Below, one piece after another: positions 31,631-42,906 of a stretch of DNA of 64,000 nt (position 1 is the first letter of the stretch; every line of letters begins with the position of its first letter). The translations under genes were made by a program, and so were the position numbers. Under the pieces are notes generated by a model. That model was not told where the DNA came from and did not search any database. It saw only the letters and a program-made list of their open reading frames with translations. The stretch covers positions 365,683,667 through 365,747,666 of the forward strand of contig NC_081415.1 in assembly GCF_030272615.1 (NCBI RefSeq), read 5' to 3'. Source of the stretch: Cryptomeria japonica (Eukaryota; Streptophyta; Pinopsida; Cupressales; Cupressaceae).

Positions 31631-34124
31631 TGCTAACTATTTTTTGCATTTAGTCCAAAATAGTCACACAAAAGGTAAAATGTTTTCAAAATAAGGGCAT
31701 ATGGTAGGATTGATTCATACCCAAGGACTAAGTCACATTTTGACTTTTTGCAAAGAGCTTTCATTGACTTTCCAATAACTTAACTTTGTCAAAAAGTGTT
31801 TAAAAGAAGTTTATCATATGTTTTTTATTACAGTGATCAAAGGTCAAAATGAATACATTACCACATCTATTTTGGAGGGACATTTATTTTGATTTTTGTT
31901 TTGCTTTCACTAAGAAAAATGTATATTGGTTTTATGATGAAACAATAATCACCATGAGTTAAACTCACATACTAAGTTAGAGTCTTCATGCAGGGAGGAA
32001 AAACTAGGTTTTCCTAGGGTTTTTTTGCAGCTAGAAGAGATCATTCATAGCGACCAACATTTGTGGGGAGAAGTTTTGATTGTAGAAAAATCTTGTTATG
32101 CTTGTTAAAAGTTGGCATGGCAACCCGGGACAAGGAGAACGATAAGGAGCAATTACAAAATCCTAGAGAAGTGATGAAGAAGTTTCAGACACATTGTCAC
32201 AACTATTGCCCTCGTACACATTGAAGAATGGAGCTTGGGAGAAGACACGAATGGTGGTTGCAACTAAGGAGAAATTGTTGAGTAATTTTAAAATGCATGG
32301 AAGGAGATTTTCAAACAATAATTTTTATAGTCTACCCCATCATCAAGCTCTGGGATCAATCAAATGCAAGGTCCATAGTTTTCTTATCTTTTGCTAAAAC
32401 TCTTCATGTCAGAAAGAGTTATTCATAATCATGCATGAATGAAATGAACTCTTCTCCTAGTTAGAAAATGTACACATGAAAGTGCATTAAATTTTTGAGT
32501 GTTGAAGATGAGGTCAAGAGATTATTAGATAAATCTTCAAAAGCTTATTTATGATTTTGTATAGATATAATAATCCTTGAATCTTTATTTTTGCTCAAAG
32601 ATGAGTAGATGTACTAAAGTTTATTACTATGATGATTGGTTAATAATGTTTCCCTTTATGCACATTGTTGCATTCTAATATGAGATGGATGGGGTTTTTC
32701 ATGTTATCCATTTTTGTTGAAAATGTAAGTTTTCAAAAAGATTATAGCAACAACTTATATCATCTAGTTACAATAATAGAAAAGTGGCAAAAGGCATATA
32801 CATGTTACAAAGACCTCTGAGATCTGAAAAGAACAAGAAACGCAACAAATATCGGGAAAGGGAATGATAGCATTTATTGTGAAAAAAGATAGCATGCAGG
32901 TGTGGAAACAAGTCTTCATATATTTGGCCAATGATAGAAGTCACTATACCATGAGAAGAAATGATGACAGTTATATTGGTACAACAAACAAGTCTAATTA
33001 TCTTATAAAGACAACAACAAATAGAAAAAGTCAAGGATTGAGAAAAACATCAGAAGATATTTTGTAGAAAAGAAGATGCAATGACCAAATCTTAGTAAAA
33101 TGATATTCCATGATGTAAGAAAAAAGCCTCACAGAAGAAATGATAGTGACAGAGAGTTAGGTTTTGTATTTGGTTTGACAAACAGATAGAATGAAAGTTG
33201 AAAACCTCTGAAAGTTTCATGAATCCATGCGAATATGAGATGAATGAAGCATTTTCCAAGGAGTCTTGAGAGCAGTCCCAAATGTTGGGACCATAATCCA
33301 CGTGTAATGGGATAGTATGCAATCAAAATGAGCAAAGAGTTAATGAAATCTTCAAAAATAGTGGGCACAAAAAATGATAAAGCATTCATCCATAGTCAAC
33401 AAAAGGGCTCATACAAGGCATCAACAACTTAATGAAGAGTAGTTCTAGATCAACACAAAGAGAAGTATCAATAATATTGATAGTAGAGATCTCCTATAAC
33501 ATACACTAAGCAGGGTCATAATAGAGCATAGTGATGACAATCACAGGATTAAAAAAATGAAATATGACCATATAATAAGTTCAATGATGATATAAGAAGA
33601 TAATAGCAACATGTCAAAGGTACACAACCTATCCATAAGAGTATATCCAAAACTTAGAGACTGCATTTATAATAGAAATAATTAGTACAACAAGTCGAAG
33701 AGATTTATGGCAATCATATACACTTCGAACAATCCATCAAAGAAAATAGTGATAGTGAGCATGAGCAATTCAAGGGACTGTTAGAATAGCATATTTTGGT
33801 GATAGATATAAGGACATGAGCAGTAGTATATTCACATTGTTCTCATCCATGTACAAGTGAAAATGTAATTACCATGGATATACAGTGGGCACATGGATGA
33901 TGCACTAAGACTATGATGTACCTGAAGATCTAAAACCAAATAACAATCATCAAGCTACATCAATGAAAGGAAATGAAATGACACATGTAAGCTAGTAGTT
34001 GCCAATCATAATAGAATGGTCTTATTGAAGGCATTCCAGTCCTTTAATTTTGTAACAACAAGGAGTAACAGGTACAAGCTCATGATATGGTGGTTACATA
34101 AAGGCATTCAATCACAATATTCAT
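31631..34124 (+). repeat. Element D 3' LTR, first 2.5 kb
   Basis: Direct repeat of 19461-21956 at high similarity and equal length, starting TGCTAACT. The bases just before it (about 31600-31630) are purine-rich and may be the PPT. Instead of continuing into the rest of the LTR, the sequence jumps back at 34125. Confidence 0.85.
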
Positions 34125-34779
34125 AAACTAGGTTTTCCTAGGGTTTGTTTTGTAGCTGGAAGAGAAAGAATTCATGGTGGCCAAGGTTTGTGGGGAGTTG
34201 TTTTGACTGTAGAAAACTCTTGTCACACTTGTCAAAATCTGTCATGGCAGCTAGGGATAAGGAGAATGATAAGGAGTGGTTACAATATCCTAGAGAAGTG
34301 ATGAAAAAGTTTCAGACGCATTGTCACGGCTATTGCCCTCATGCACTTGAAAGAATAGAACTGAGAGAAGGCATAAATGGAAATTGCAACTAAGGAGAAA
34401 TTGTTGATTAATTTTAAAATGCATGGAAGGATATTTTTAAGAAGCAATTTTTATAGTCTACCCCATCATCAAGCAAGTGGGATCAATCAAATGCAAGGTC
34501 CGTAATTTTATTTGTTTTTTCTAAAACTCTTCATGTCACAAAGAGTTATTCATAATCGTGCATGAATGAAACCGACTCTTTCCCTAGTTAGCAAATGTAC
34601 ACAGGGAAGTGCATTAAATTTTTTAGCATTAAAGATAAGATCAAGAGCTTATTAGATAAAGCTTCAAAACCTCATTCATGAGTTTGTATAGATATAACAG
34701 TCCTTGAAGCTTTATTTTTGCTCAAAGATGAGCAAATGTACTAGAGTTTATTACTATGATGATTGGTTAATAATGTTTT
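34125..34779 (+). repeat. Second copy of LTR-D segment, interrupted by element B
   Basis: Matches 19821-20475 and about 31995-32650. It starts mid-LTR, so 31995-34124 and this block form a tandem duplication with a unit of about 2.1 kb. The match stops after gattggttaataatgttt, exactly where element B's LTR begins; the expected continuation (ccctttatgcacattg) is not found elsewhere downstream. Confidence 0.8.
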
Positions 34780-36182
34780 TGTAGTCACATAAATCTGTCC
34801 ATTTTAATTAAATGAATATTTCATATTTATTTGATTAAAAATCCACTAGCCATTAGTTAATTAAATTAATATTTAATTAATTCATCTTCAAACATTCTCT
34901 ATTAATTAAATAAATTATTCAATTTATTTTAATTAATTCATTCAACCAAATTCACACTCAATTAAATGAATAAATACTATTTATTCAATTTAATTCTCTT
35001 TCCTCTTTTAAATAAATTAAATAAAACATTTATTTAAATCATTATCCCCCCTCCCACTTGCATTTTCCTACAAATGCAAGTTGCAACCACAAATTGAAAT
35101 AAATTAATTTTATTTTAATCCTATTTTCCCTCACCCACCAAATCCACTTGCACTCCTAAAACCCCCTTCTAGATTCTTCTAACCCCTTCCTAATTAGCCT
35201 AATCCATCCCCTAATTATTGTCACATTCCTAAGCAACTTGGAGTCCCTTCTCAAAGACTTCAAAGTCTTTGAAAAGCATTAAATGCTTGGTGTGTTCAAT
35301 AATTTAACCTCTAAAGTCTTCCAAACCACTTATGGCTCTTACATGACCATTTATGGTTAACCCCTAACTCAACCCTCATGTGACTCATGTGTCTCCTCAA
35401 GCATTTATTGTTTGACCATGGTTATCCCTTTAACCCTTGCACAAGAGTTTATTCATTGGATAAAGGCTTTATTCTTTGAATAAAGAATTTATTCACTCAA
35501 CCCAACCTTGACCTTGACTCCCAAGTTAACCTTCAGGTCATATCAAGCATTTCATGCTTATTCCCTCTCCTCTCAAACTATCTCATATTAACACTTGTCA
35601 TCCTGGGATTGGGTTGAAAGTCCTCACATGGATTGAATTTCATTCAATCCTGACCCTTGTTGAGATTACTCAATCTCAACCATCCATTGCTCCATTTTCT
35701 TATAAATAGAGCCCATTTCTTCATAATCCAGGTCCTGAAAACTTGTATGCATTTAATCTATAGGCATTTTTAGAGAGCATTTAGCATCATATTCACTCTT
35801 TTGGTTTAAAATCAATTAGTTAATTAGATAAATCTCTTATGTCAGTTTTTATTCACACTTGCATAACATAAGTCATAATCATCTGCAATCTTGAACCTCC
35901 ATAAGCATCCATAGTGCAAAAAGCTGCTGAGAGCTACACTAATTTGGAACTTGGAGAGGAGAGGAACAAGGGAGAAGGAGCTAAAAGCATGGTAGAAGGC
36001 ATTTGGAGATGCCTTGTTGTATTTGCTTCCATAGTTAAATATCTTATCATGTTTCTAGTGTCTCTTTTGATATGCTTGCTTAGATTAGCTTTTGGTTGAT
36101 TAACACTAACGGTTTCTTGTGTTTTTGTGTGTTATATGACCACAGGATTTAGTCTAACTTTTCCCCATTTCACAAAGCATCA
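34780..36182 (+). mobile_element. Element B 5' LTR (1,403 bp)
   Basis: Begins TGTAGTCACATAAATCTGTC, ends CATCA and is followed by two bases and the PBS. A TATA box lies at 35701-35708. It shows the same landmarks as LTR A, but without the expanded tandem repeats. The first 300 bases are very AT-rich with many attaatta-type motifs. Confidence 0.9.
35701..35708 (+). promoter_or_regulatory. TATA box of element B LTR
   Basis: TATAAATA in the context ttcttataaatagagccc, matching the box in LTR A (16740-16733). It lies about 480 bp before the LTR end. Confidence 0.6.
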
Positions 36183-36184
36183 TT

Positions 36185-36204
36185 TGGTGAACCCGATGTG
36201 AATC
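36185..36204 (+). promoter_or_regulatory. Primer binding site for tRNA-Trp, element B
   Basis: Reads tggtgaacccgatgtgaatc, 19 of 20 bases complementary to the plant tRNA-Trp 3' end as I remember it. The single difference from element A is a C-to-T change within a CpG. Confidence 0.8.
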
Positions 36205-36278
36205 AAGCACCCAACAACATTTTTTGTTTACAAAACTAACTTTTTGACTGTTTAGCTTGACACATAGGTCATGCTTTG

Positions 36279-36527
36279 GCGCTTTTGTTTGCGCTTTAGC
36301 GCTATTGTTTTTGGTATTATAGCACTTTTGTTCTTACAATAGCACTATTGTCCAAGAATTAGCGCTTTTTCTAGTAGTATGGCGCTTTTGTTCATCAGTT
36401 AGCGCTTGTGTTTCTATCTTAGTGCTTTTGTATTATTGTAAAAATCGTTTCCTTTAGTGCTTCTGTCTTTATTGTAGCGTGTTTGTGTTAAGTAGCACTT
36501 CTATTTTCACACAGAGTAGCGCTATTG
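36279..36527 (+). repeat. Array of about 13 AGCGCT(T/A)TTG motifs after the PBS
   Basis: Motifs start near 36279, 36290, 36298, 36321, 36341, 36361, 36381, 36401, 36421, 36456, 36476, 36494 and 36518. The best preserved read agcgcttttg or agcgctattg; others have A for G or T for C. AGCGCT is a perfect 6-bp palindrome. Spacing in the middle is close to 20 bases. Element A has only about four at the same place (16160-16260). Confidence 0.75.
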
Positions 36528-37818
36528 TAACAGAATGTTGTAAAAAAGGCCTTGTAACTAATAAAGTCATTTTTTTAGGCTTGTGGAAGCCCACCATATG
36601 GTCAAATTTTACCAACTATTTGCTTCATGTGCAGGTTTTTAACTAACTCTTTTTTTTGGCTTAAAAATAAAAAAACTTCACTTTGGTGCTCTAAAAATCA
36701 CAAAACAAACTTTATTTCTTGCGAGTTAGGCTTCATTTTTCTTTTGGTGCTTAAAATCAACAAGGCAAAATTTATTTCTTGCATGAAACTAAAAATTCAC
36801 AATCAACACTTCAACTCATTGTGCAAGTAAAAAGAACAATCAACTTGTCTCAATTTTTGCAAAAACAATTTTACTTCATGCAAACGTGTTTTTCATTAAG
36901 TTGACCAGGATTTCAAATTCTAGTTTACTCAACATTTTGCTTTTGAAGTTAAAAAGAACATCATGGTTGTTGGAGCAACATCTCCAATTAGATAGAACAT
37001 CATTGCAATGACAAGTTAAAAAGAACAAGTGTATTTTGTGTTTGGCACACTTGTGCAAAAGAGTTGGTCGAGTGGTCCTACTTCTAACACACACTATCCT
37101 CTCCCTTAGCTTTCGTGGTCCTAGGTGCAAGAGAAAAGTGTTAGTAACACTCAAGTTTTATCTTTTTAAGAGAGGCCTACCAAGAGAAATCAGGTGGAGC
37201 GAAAGTTGTAGCCTTGGGTATAGTTGTGCCTATAGTGTAACTTGCTGAAAGGACAAATGGGCCCTACCACAAGTTACAAGGCTCTTAAGTGAGTCACTGC
37301 AGAATGAAATTATGTCCAAAAACATAAAAAATTATTAAACACCTTTAAGTAGTAGCCCACCCATTCTATTGATTGAGGATATTTGTGATAAATTCAATGC
37401 AAGAGCATAGATGGTTTTGCTCCCAAGATACTCACCATACATATTTCCTTGAGTAGAAACATAGCTTTTTGAAAAGTCACTTGTGGCTTGATGAAAGTGG
37501 TGATTCCCCCATTATAGGGATCATCTATTTGTTATGCTCACGCAAGACTTAGTATATCACATCCTTACCTACCACGGCGGGATTCATAAGGTATGTAGTA
37601 CCAAAGTCAAAGACATATCAAGATGTGGGCTGAAATTATCGCAACTGGCCATTTGACCTTAGGGATAAAAAGTGTTTGAAGTGTTTTCATTTTTGAGTCA
37701 AGACCAGTGCAAATTGAGCTGACTTCAGGCTTTGAAAAAAAAAACACCTAAAATACATTTGAAGGAAAGGGTCATAAAAAGTTCAAAAGATTGAGTTAAT
37801 CTAGACCCATACCTACTT

Positions 37819-38319
37819 GTGCCTTTTGAGGAAACATTCTTGGGTTTGTGTGCTTTCTTTGTTTTCTTGTCAAAGAAACATCATAAGAATCCAAAATCCA
37901 ACACAAGTATTCATCCAAACACACACATTTTCAAAACACAAAAGATAAAAAATAAAGAGCAAACAACAAAAGTATCAAACTATATGACCATTCTTCACAT
38001 CTTGAGAAAGAAGAATCTTCATCAAAACATCAACTTGAAGAAAAGACCATTGAGCTCAAAGGCTCTTATCAAAAGGAGGAAATTATTTTATCTTAATAGA
38101 CAAATCTTTGTCTCTCATAGAACCTTCTTACGTCACAAGCATCTATACCTTCAAGGGAAATCAAACGAATTTGATCCAGAGTCATTAAATCACAAAGCTT
38201 TTACTCAATATAGAGCTTTGAGTTATCATCAAAATAAGGGAGGCAAGATCAATCCTACCTTCTTTCCAGATATTTGTATCACATATAACTCGGCTAGGGA
38301 AGAACCAACAACCCCTTAA
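37819..38319 (+). CDS. Possible leader ORF of element B (166 codons)
   Basis: Counterpart of 14626-14216 in A. It is basic, with no recognised domain. The shared core includes MTILHILRKK, KALIKRRK and NRQIFVSHRTFLRH. The N-terminus has a short hydrophobic stretch (LGLCAFFVFL), also present in altered form in A. Some Tat/Ogre-type elements carry an extra ORF before gag; whether this is one needs more copies. Confidence 0.3.
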   Translation: MPFEETFLGLCAFFVFLSKKHHKNPKSNTSIHPNTHIFKTQKIKNKEQTTKVSNYMTILHILRKKNLHQNINLKKRPLSSKALIKRRKLFYLNRQIFVSHRTFLRHKHLYLQGKSNEFDPESLNHKAFTQYRALSYHQNKGGKINPTFFPDICITYNSAREEPTTP

Positions 38320-38805
38320 CAAGAAGAGGAAGAGTTCATTCCTTTTGTAACACAAAGTTTCTATTAAAGTTAAACATCTCATCCATTATAACATTCATAT
38401 CTCATCAAATCCATTCCAACTCTTGAAACATCAAAAGGTTTTTGTCCTAAGTTCTATTTCAAAATATTGCTTGAATCAAATGCAAACACATCACTTTTTA
38501 GAATGTCTCTACATCTAGGATAAACTAATCCTAAGAGATATTTCTACGCAGGTTAAAACTAGTCTACGAGTGCATCCTCTCATTACTAGGTAGTTGAGTC
38601 TATAACACATCTCAGATCTCTCTAAACCTTATCACATCAAAATTTGTCAATCAAACACAACAAGCAATTCAGGAAAGGACTTTGGCAACATTTACCTTTA
38701 GTGCTAGGGATATGTATGCAAAACACTTCACCAAACGTCAATCTTTCATTGCATCACCAACTCATCATCATTTTCATCAAACTTCAACAAAAACTTGTAA
38801 ACAAA

Positions 38806-40080
38806 ATGGCTCATACCAGGTCCAGGTCTAGACAACAAGAAATTGAAGAGGAAGAGGAGGAAAATCTTAATAAATTCCAAGAAGCCCTTGGAGGAAACAC
38901 AAATGATGAAAATCCAAGTACTCCTACTCCTGTAGCAATAGAAAGGGAACAACACAACTCTCTCTTTAATAGACTTTTTGACGAAATACTTAGGAGCAAT
39001 GCGGATGCTCACTTTTTAAGACTTGCTCAAGAGGGGGCTAAACTACCCTCTGACTTTGACGTTGCACAACTAAGACAAGCATCAGAACACCAAAGTCGTA
39101 ATGAGGATGAAAGAGGTTGAGATCACATTAGATATAACCTTCATCAAGGTAATCCCCCACCTCCTCCTCCAAATGAAATAGACATGTTGCGGCAACAAGT
39201 CAAAAATCTCGCCCAACAACTTTATAGTGGTGTAAAAACTAGTCAATTTTCACTCAATGTCATTTGTCCCTGTCCCTTTGATAGGAATCTTCATATGCCA
39301 CCTTTTCCGTGAGGGTTTGAAACACCCAAGTTTGAAAAATATAGAGGAAAAGGAGATCCTCATGATCATGTTAGAGAATTCCATTCAACTTGCCTCGAAG
39401 TGGCATACGAGGATACTTACCTAATGCAACTTTTTCCCCAAAGCTTGGGAGGAACAACCACATCATGGTTTTCCCAATTACCAGGTGACATTAGGACATT
39501 TTAAGAACTCATCCAGAAATTCTTGGCACATTACTCACACAACATTGAATGTGATATCACAATGGCTGATCTATGTAACACTAAACAAAAACCAGGTGAG
39601 CTATTTTCAGTCTTTCTTCAACGATGGCGTCAAATGTCTAGTTGATGTTCTCTTCAGTTACCTAAACAAGAACTAGTGGAAATATTTATTTCCAACTTAA
39701 ATGACGAAATGGAATTTCACCTTGACATAAAAGACACAGACTCTTTCAACGACATGATCACAAAAGGCTTAAAATGTGAGCGAGCTCTCATAAAAAAAGG
39801 GCTTATCGAAATATATAATGAACCAAAAGATGGTCCACACCCACGCTTAAATAGTGATAAGCCTAACTTCTGGAACAAAAACAAAAACATCGTCAACGAC
39901 GGGGTTGTGGATGCAAGAACTATCAAAAGTGCACAACCTGTGGTATGATTTGCAGGACAGAACCTCCCACCCAAGAATAACACAGTTGCTCCTCCAAATC
40001 AAGGATGCAACACATCTCAAGAGGAACCCAGACAATGTTAACAAAATTTTAAACCAAAACGAACATACACTCCCTTAGGG
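38806..40080 (+). pseudogene. Element B gag
   Basis: Acidic N-terminus, then NADAHFLRLAQEGAKLPSDF, then the gag core (REFHSTCLEVAYEDTYLMQ, TTTSWFSQLPGD, FLAHYSHNIE) and LKCERALIKKGLIEIYNEP. Stops at 39118, about 39310, 39502, 39643 and 39946 break it. Two of these (about 39310 and 39946) are TGA where A has CGA, a CpG-type change. Confidence 0.85.
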
Positions 40081-40107
40081 GAACCCATTGAAACAGTGTT
40101 ACGTTAG

Positions 40108-41540
40108 TTGGTTTCTCAAAATCTGGTTACCTTACCCAAAACATCAAATTATGAACCTCAAGTCAAACCTTCATGGTGGAGGGATACTGAGTATTGTGAC
40201 TTCCATCAAGGGAAAGGACATAAGACAAGCAATTTTCACAGATTGAAAGATCTTATTCAGGATCTTATTGACCGAGGTGAAATCAAAATCGAAGGACATG
40301 ACCCAAAGACAACAAACAATGATCATCTCATGTTTAAAAATCCACTTCCATCACATGATCAAAGGGGTCCTTCCATTTCAGGGAGAAACACAGATACCAC
40401 TGATTATACGCAAGCCGCATATAATTACACTACGAATCACCTATATGATGCCAATGAACAAATTGCAACTATTACCATAAAAAATCCCAGTTCCAACTGC
40501 AATGTTGTTACACGTCGCGACAAGATTACCATAAAAGAAGCTCCACAAGGCACCCCATCTATCCCAAAGTAGTATAACCTTGTGGAACAGTTAGACAAAA
40601 CGCCTGCACTGATATCTATCTTAGAGCTATTACGCCTATCCCCATCCCATAAAACAATTTTGGATCAAGCTCTCCAAGAGGCTTCAATCCCTGCAAACCT
40701 AAATACAGATCAGTTCCAAGCCATGGTTGGAAATCTAAGGTCATCACCTTGTCTCACTTTTTCTGAAAGTGACAACTCATCCTTCCAGCAACCTCACAAT
40801 GCCTCACTCCACATTGAAGGGTTTATCAACCAACATAGGATCAAGCGAGTCTTGATCGACAATGGAGCAGGCCTAAATATCTGTACACTATAATTGGTCA
40901 TAGCATTGGGATATGCGATTGAATCAGGGGATCCCTGCAAGAAGATCACAATCAAAGCCTATGATGATGCATAGCGTTCATCCAAAGGAGCTATGGTGCT
41001 ACCAATCCGAGTGGGCCCTTTGGTGAAACACATCATCTGTCAAGTTCTAGACCTTCCTCTGCCATACAATTTATTATTAGGAAGACCTTGGATACACGCC
41101 ATGCAAGTCGTTCCTTCCACCTACCATCAATGTATCAAGTTCCCGCATAATGGTGTAGAAATTACAATCCTGGGTGATGCAAACCCCTTTGCATATTGTC
41201 ATAATATAAGTCATCAACCAGAGATTACCATTCCCAACAATAGAGAATCCATCTCATCCACTTCATATGTAAGTCCAGCCTCTCTTTCCAGTTCAAACAC
41301 CACTATACCCAAGCAAGAGAAGCTCAAGATGAAAATAGCAGAGGAAGGTCCTAGGGAATACAATTTGAGCCAACTCTTTTGTGTTGGACAAATGCCTACT
41401 TCTCCTAGAACTCATGGTAAACCTCAATGGTTACTTCAACAACCACTGATCAATCCAGCATGTACTTTGACGTTGTTCATCCTTGGAAAGAGTCAAGAAG
41501 AAGATACCAGAGATGAAGACTTAGCAGAATAGATCTATAA
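40108..41540 (+). pseudogene. Element B zinc knuckle and protease region
   Basis: The knuckle reads CDFHQGKGHKTSNF, with the last Cys lost. The pre-protease motif ISILELLRLSPSH and the active-site segment VLIDNGAGLNIC are present (about 40850-40885), as is LLLGRPWIH further on (about 41070). Stops at 40570, 40891 and 40972 interrupt. The DNGA active site agrees with element A. Confidence 0.8.
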
Positions 41541-41589
41541 AGATCCTATCACCACATAAATCCCACAAGCTAAGCTTCCCACAGATCAG

Positions 41590-41730
41590 TATGGCAAAGG
41601 TCTTCTCATTATGCAAAGAATGGGTTATGATGGTCAGAGTGCTCTAGGACCTTGCAAGCAAGGACGACATGAACCAATGCAACCAGAATTAAAACCCAAA
41701 GATAACACTGGCCTAGGCTTTCAAAAGGAG
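41590..41730 (+). CDS. G-patch domain in element B polyprotein
   Basis: Reads YGKGLLIMQRMGYDGQSALG, then CKQGRHEPMQ and NTGLGFQKE, keeping the glycine pattern of the G-patch as in element A (10867-10727). The open piece around it (41611-42261) continues through the Thr/Ser/Ile/Pro-rich linker into an acidic stretch. Confidence 0.72.
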
Positions 41731-42906
41731 ATTCTTCTTAAGCTTAGATTCAAAGGAAAACCCAACAAACCACTATATCAACCTATTACAAAGAGGTCAC
41801 CTTTGATTATAAAAGCAACATCAAGCACCATAGCAACTGCCCCATTGAGGCTAAAAATCCCTGCAAAACCATTTGCAACACGAATCATCCCACCAATCAA
41901 ACTAGCAACCCCATCAACAACAACAATAACATCAATAGCACCATTAGCAGCAACAATTGTATCAACACCCACAACAGTATCTACGACACTACCGATACTC
42001 CTCGTACTGGATTCATTGATCCCCATAATCCAACCTGCAGCACCGATCATTTCATCTACAAAGGTACATCAACCGATCACACCTGCAATGTTTAACTCAA
42101 CGGATATCCCAGTATGGTACAGTAATTGGTTACTGGAAAGTGACTCAAAAACTGACTCACATGAGTGGGAATTTGATTCCATACCGCTTAATACTTCAGA
42201 TGAGGAAGACACATCACCACCTCCACCTTGCAAAGACATCCCTGTTTACGAAGAAGCATAGATAAAGACCTCTTGGGTTCCTAAAATGGAAACATCTTCC
42301 ACAGACCCTACGTCACATCCTACGTCTGATTCTGATAGGGAGAGTACCATCAACAACCTTCACAACATCTTAACCCTCACTAACACCTCTAACGAACTTA
42401 ACCTAATCGATGAGATAATGCCCATTATCCATCCTAAACTCATCGAATGGAACCAACCTAATCCCCCCTGCCTTGACCATTTCCAAAACGATGAGGCAAT
42501 CATTGACTTTTTGGAACTACGAGATAACATACCAAGCGGGGATCACAAAGATGGATTCGCCATTGAACTTAATAGCGCAACATACTTTGGGGCAGATGCC
42601 AAACCTTTCAGCTGCAAAAATATAACAATAAAACATGGATCTTCTAGTGAAAACCACACCGTGGCGCTGTTTGATCCCACAAAAGTAAAAAGAAAGAGCA
42701 TATCAAATGGTGAAAACCTCTCTGAGGCACCGGATGATGAAAGGTTTGACATTCTCCCTTCTAGTACACAACAGGAACGATCGACAATTCTCATTGAAGA
42801 GACAAAAGAATACAATGTGGGGAATCCTGAAACACCTCACCACATACATCTAGCATCTCTTTTAACTCCAGAGGAACAACCTAAGTTTGTAGAGTTCTTC
42901 CAGAAG
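41731..42906 (+). pseudogene. Element B linker between G-patch and RT
   Basis: A low-complexity Thr/Ile/Pro/Ala-rich part (41830-42060), an acidic part (42130-42230) and a conserved part (42286-42906) ending with ASLLTPEEQPKFVEFFQKC, which leads into RT. One stop at about 42259 and one at 42910. It matches A closely outside the Thr-rich part, where length varies. Confidence 0.7.

Larger units (their letters stand above)
19461..34779 (+). mobile_element. Element D: old Ty3/Gypsy element with very long LTRs
   Basis: Order on the plus strand: 5' LTR (19461-23645), candidate PBS (23654-23671), gag, protease, archaeal-type RNase H, RT (YLDD), RNase H, integrase, 3' untranslated region with a solo LTR inserted (29796-31414), then a 3' LTR copy from 31631. 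The 3' LTR first matches the first 2.5 kb of the 5' LTR, then jumps back and starts again at 34125, and is cut by element B at 34780. The coding part has many stops and frameshifts. It is clearly older than A and B. Confidence 0.85.
36205..38805 (+). mobile_element. Element B leader between PBS and gag
   Basis: A 2.6 kb leader, collinear with that of element A. It contains the AGCGCT-type repeat array (36279-36527), a possible leader ORF (37819-38319) and otherwise only short frames. The piece 37036-37248 is collinear with 15444-15220 of A but is not conserved as protein. Confidence 0.75.
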
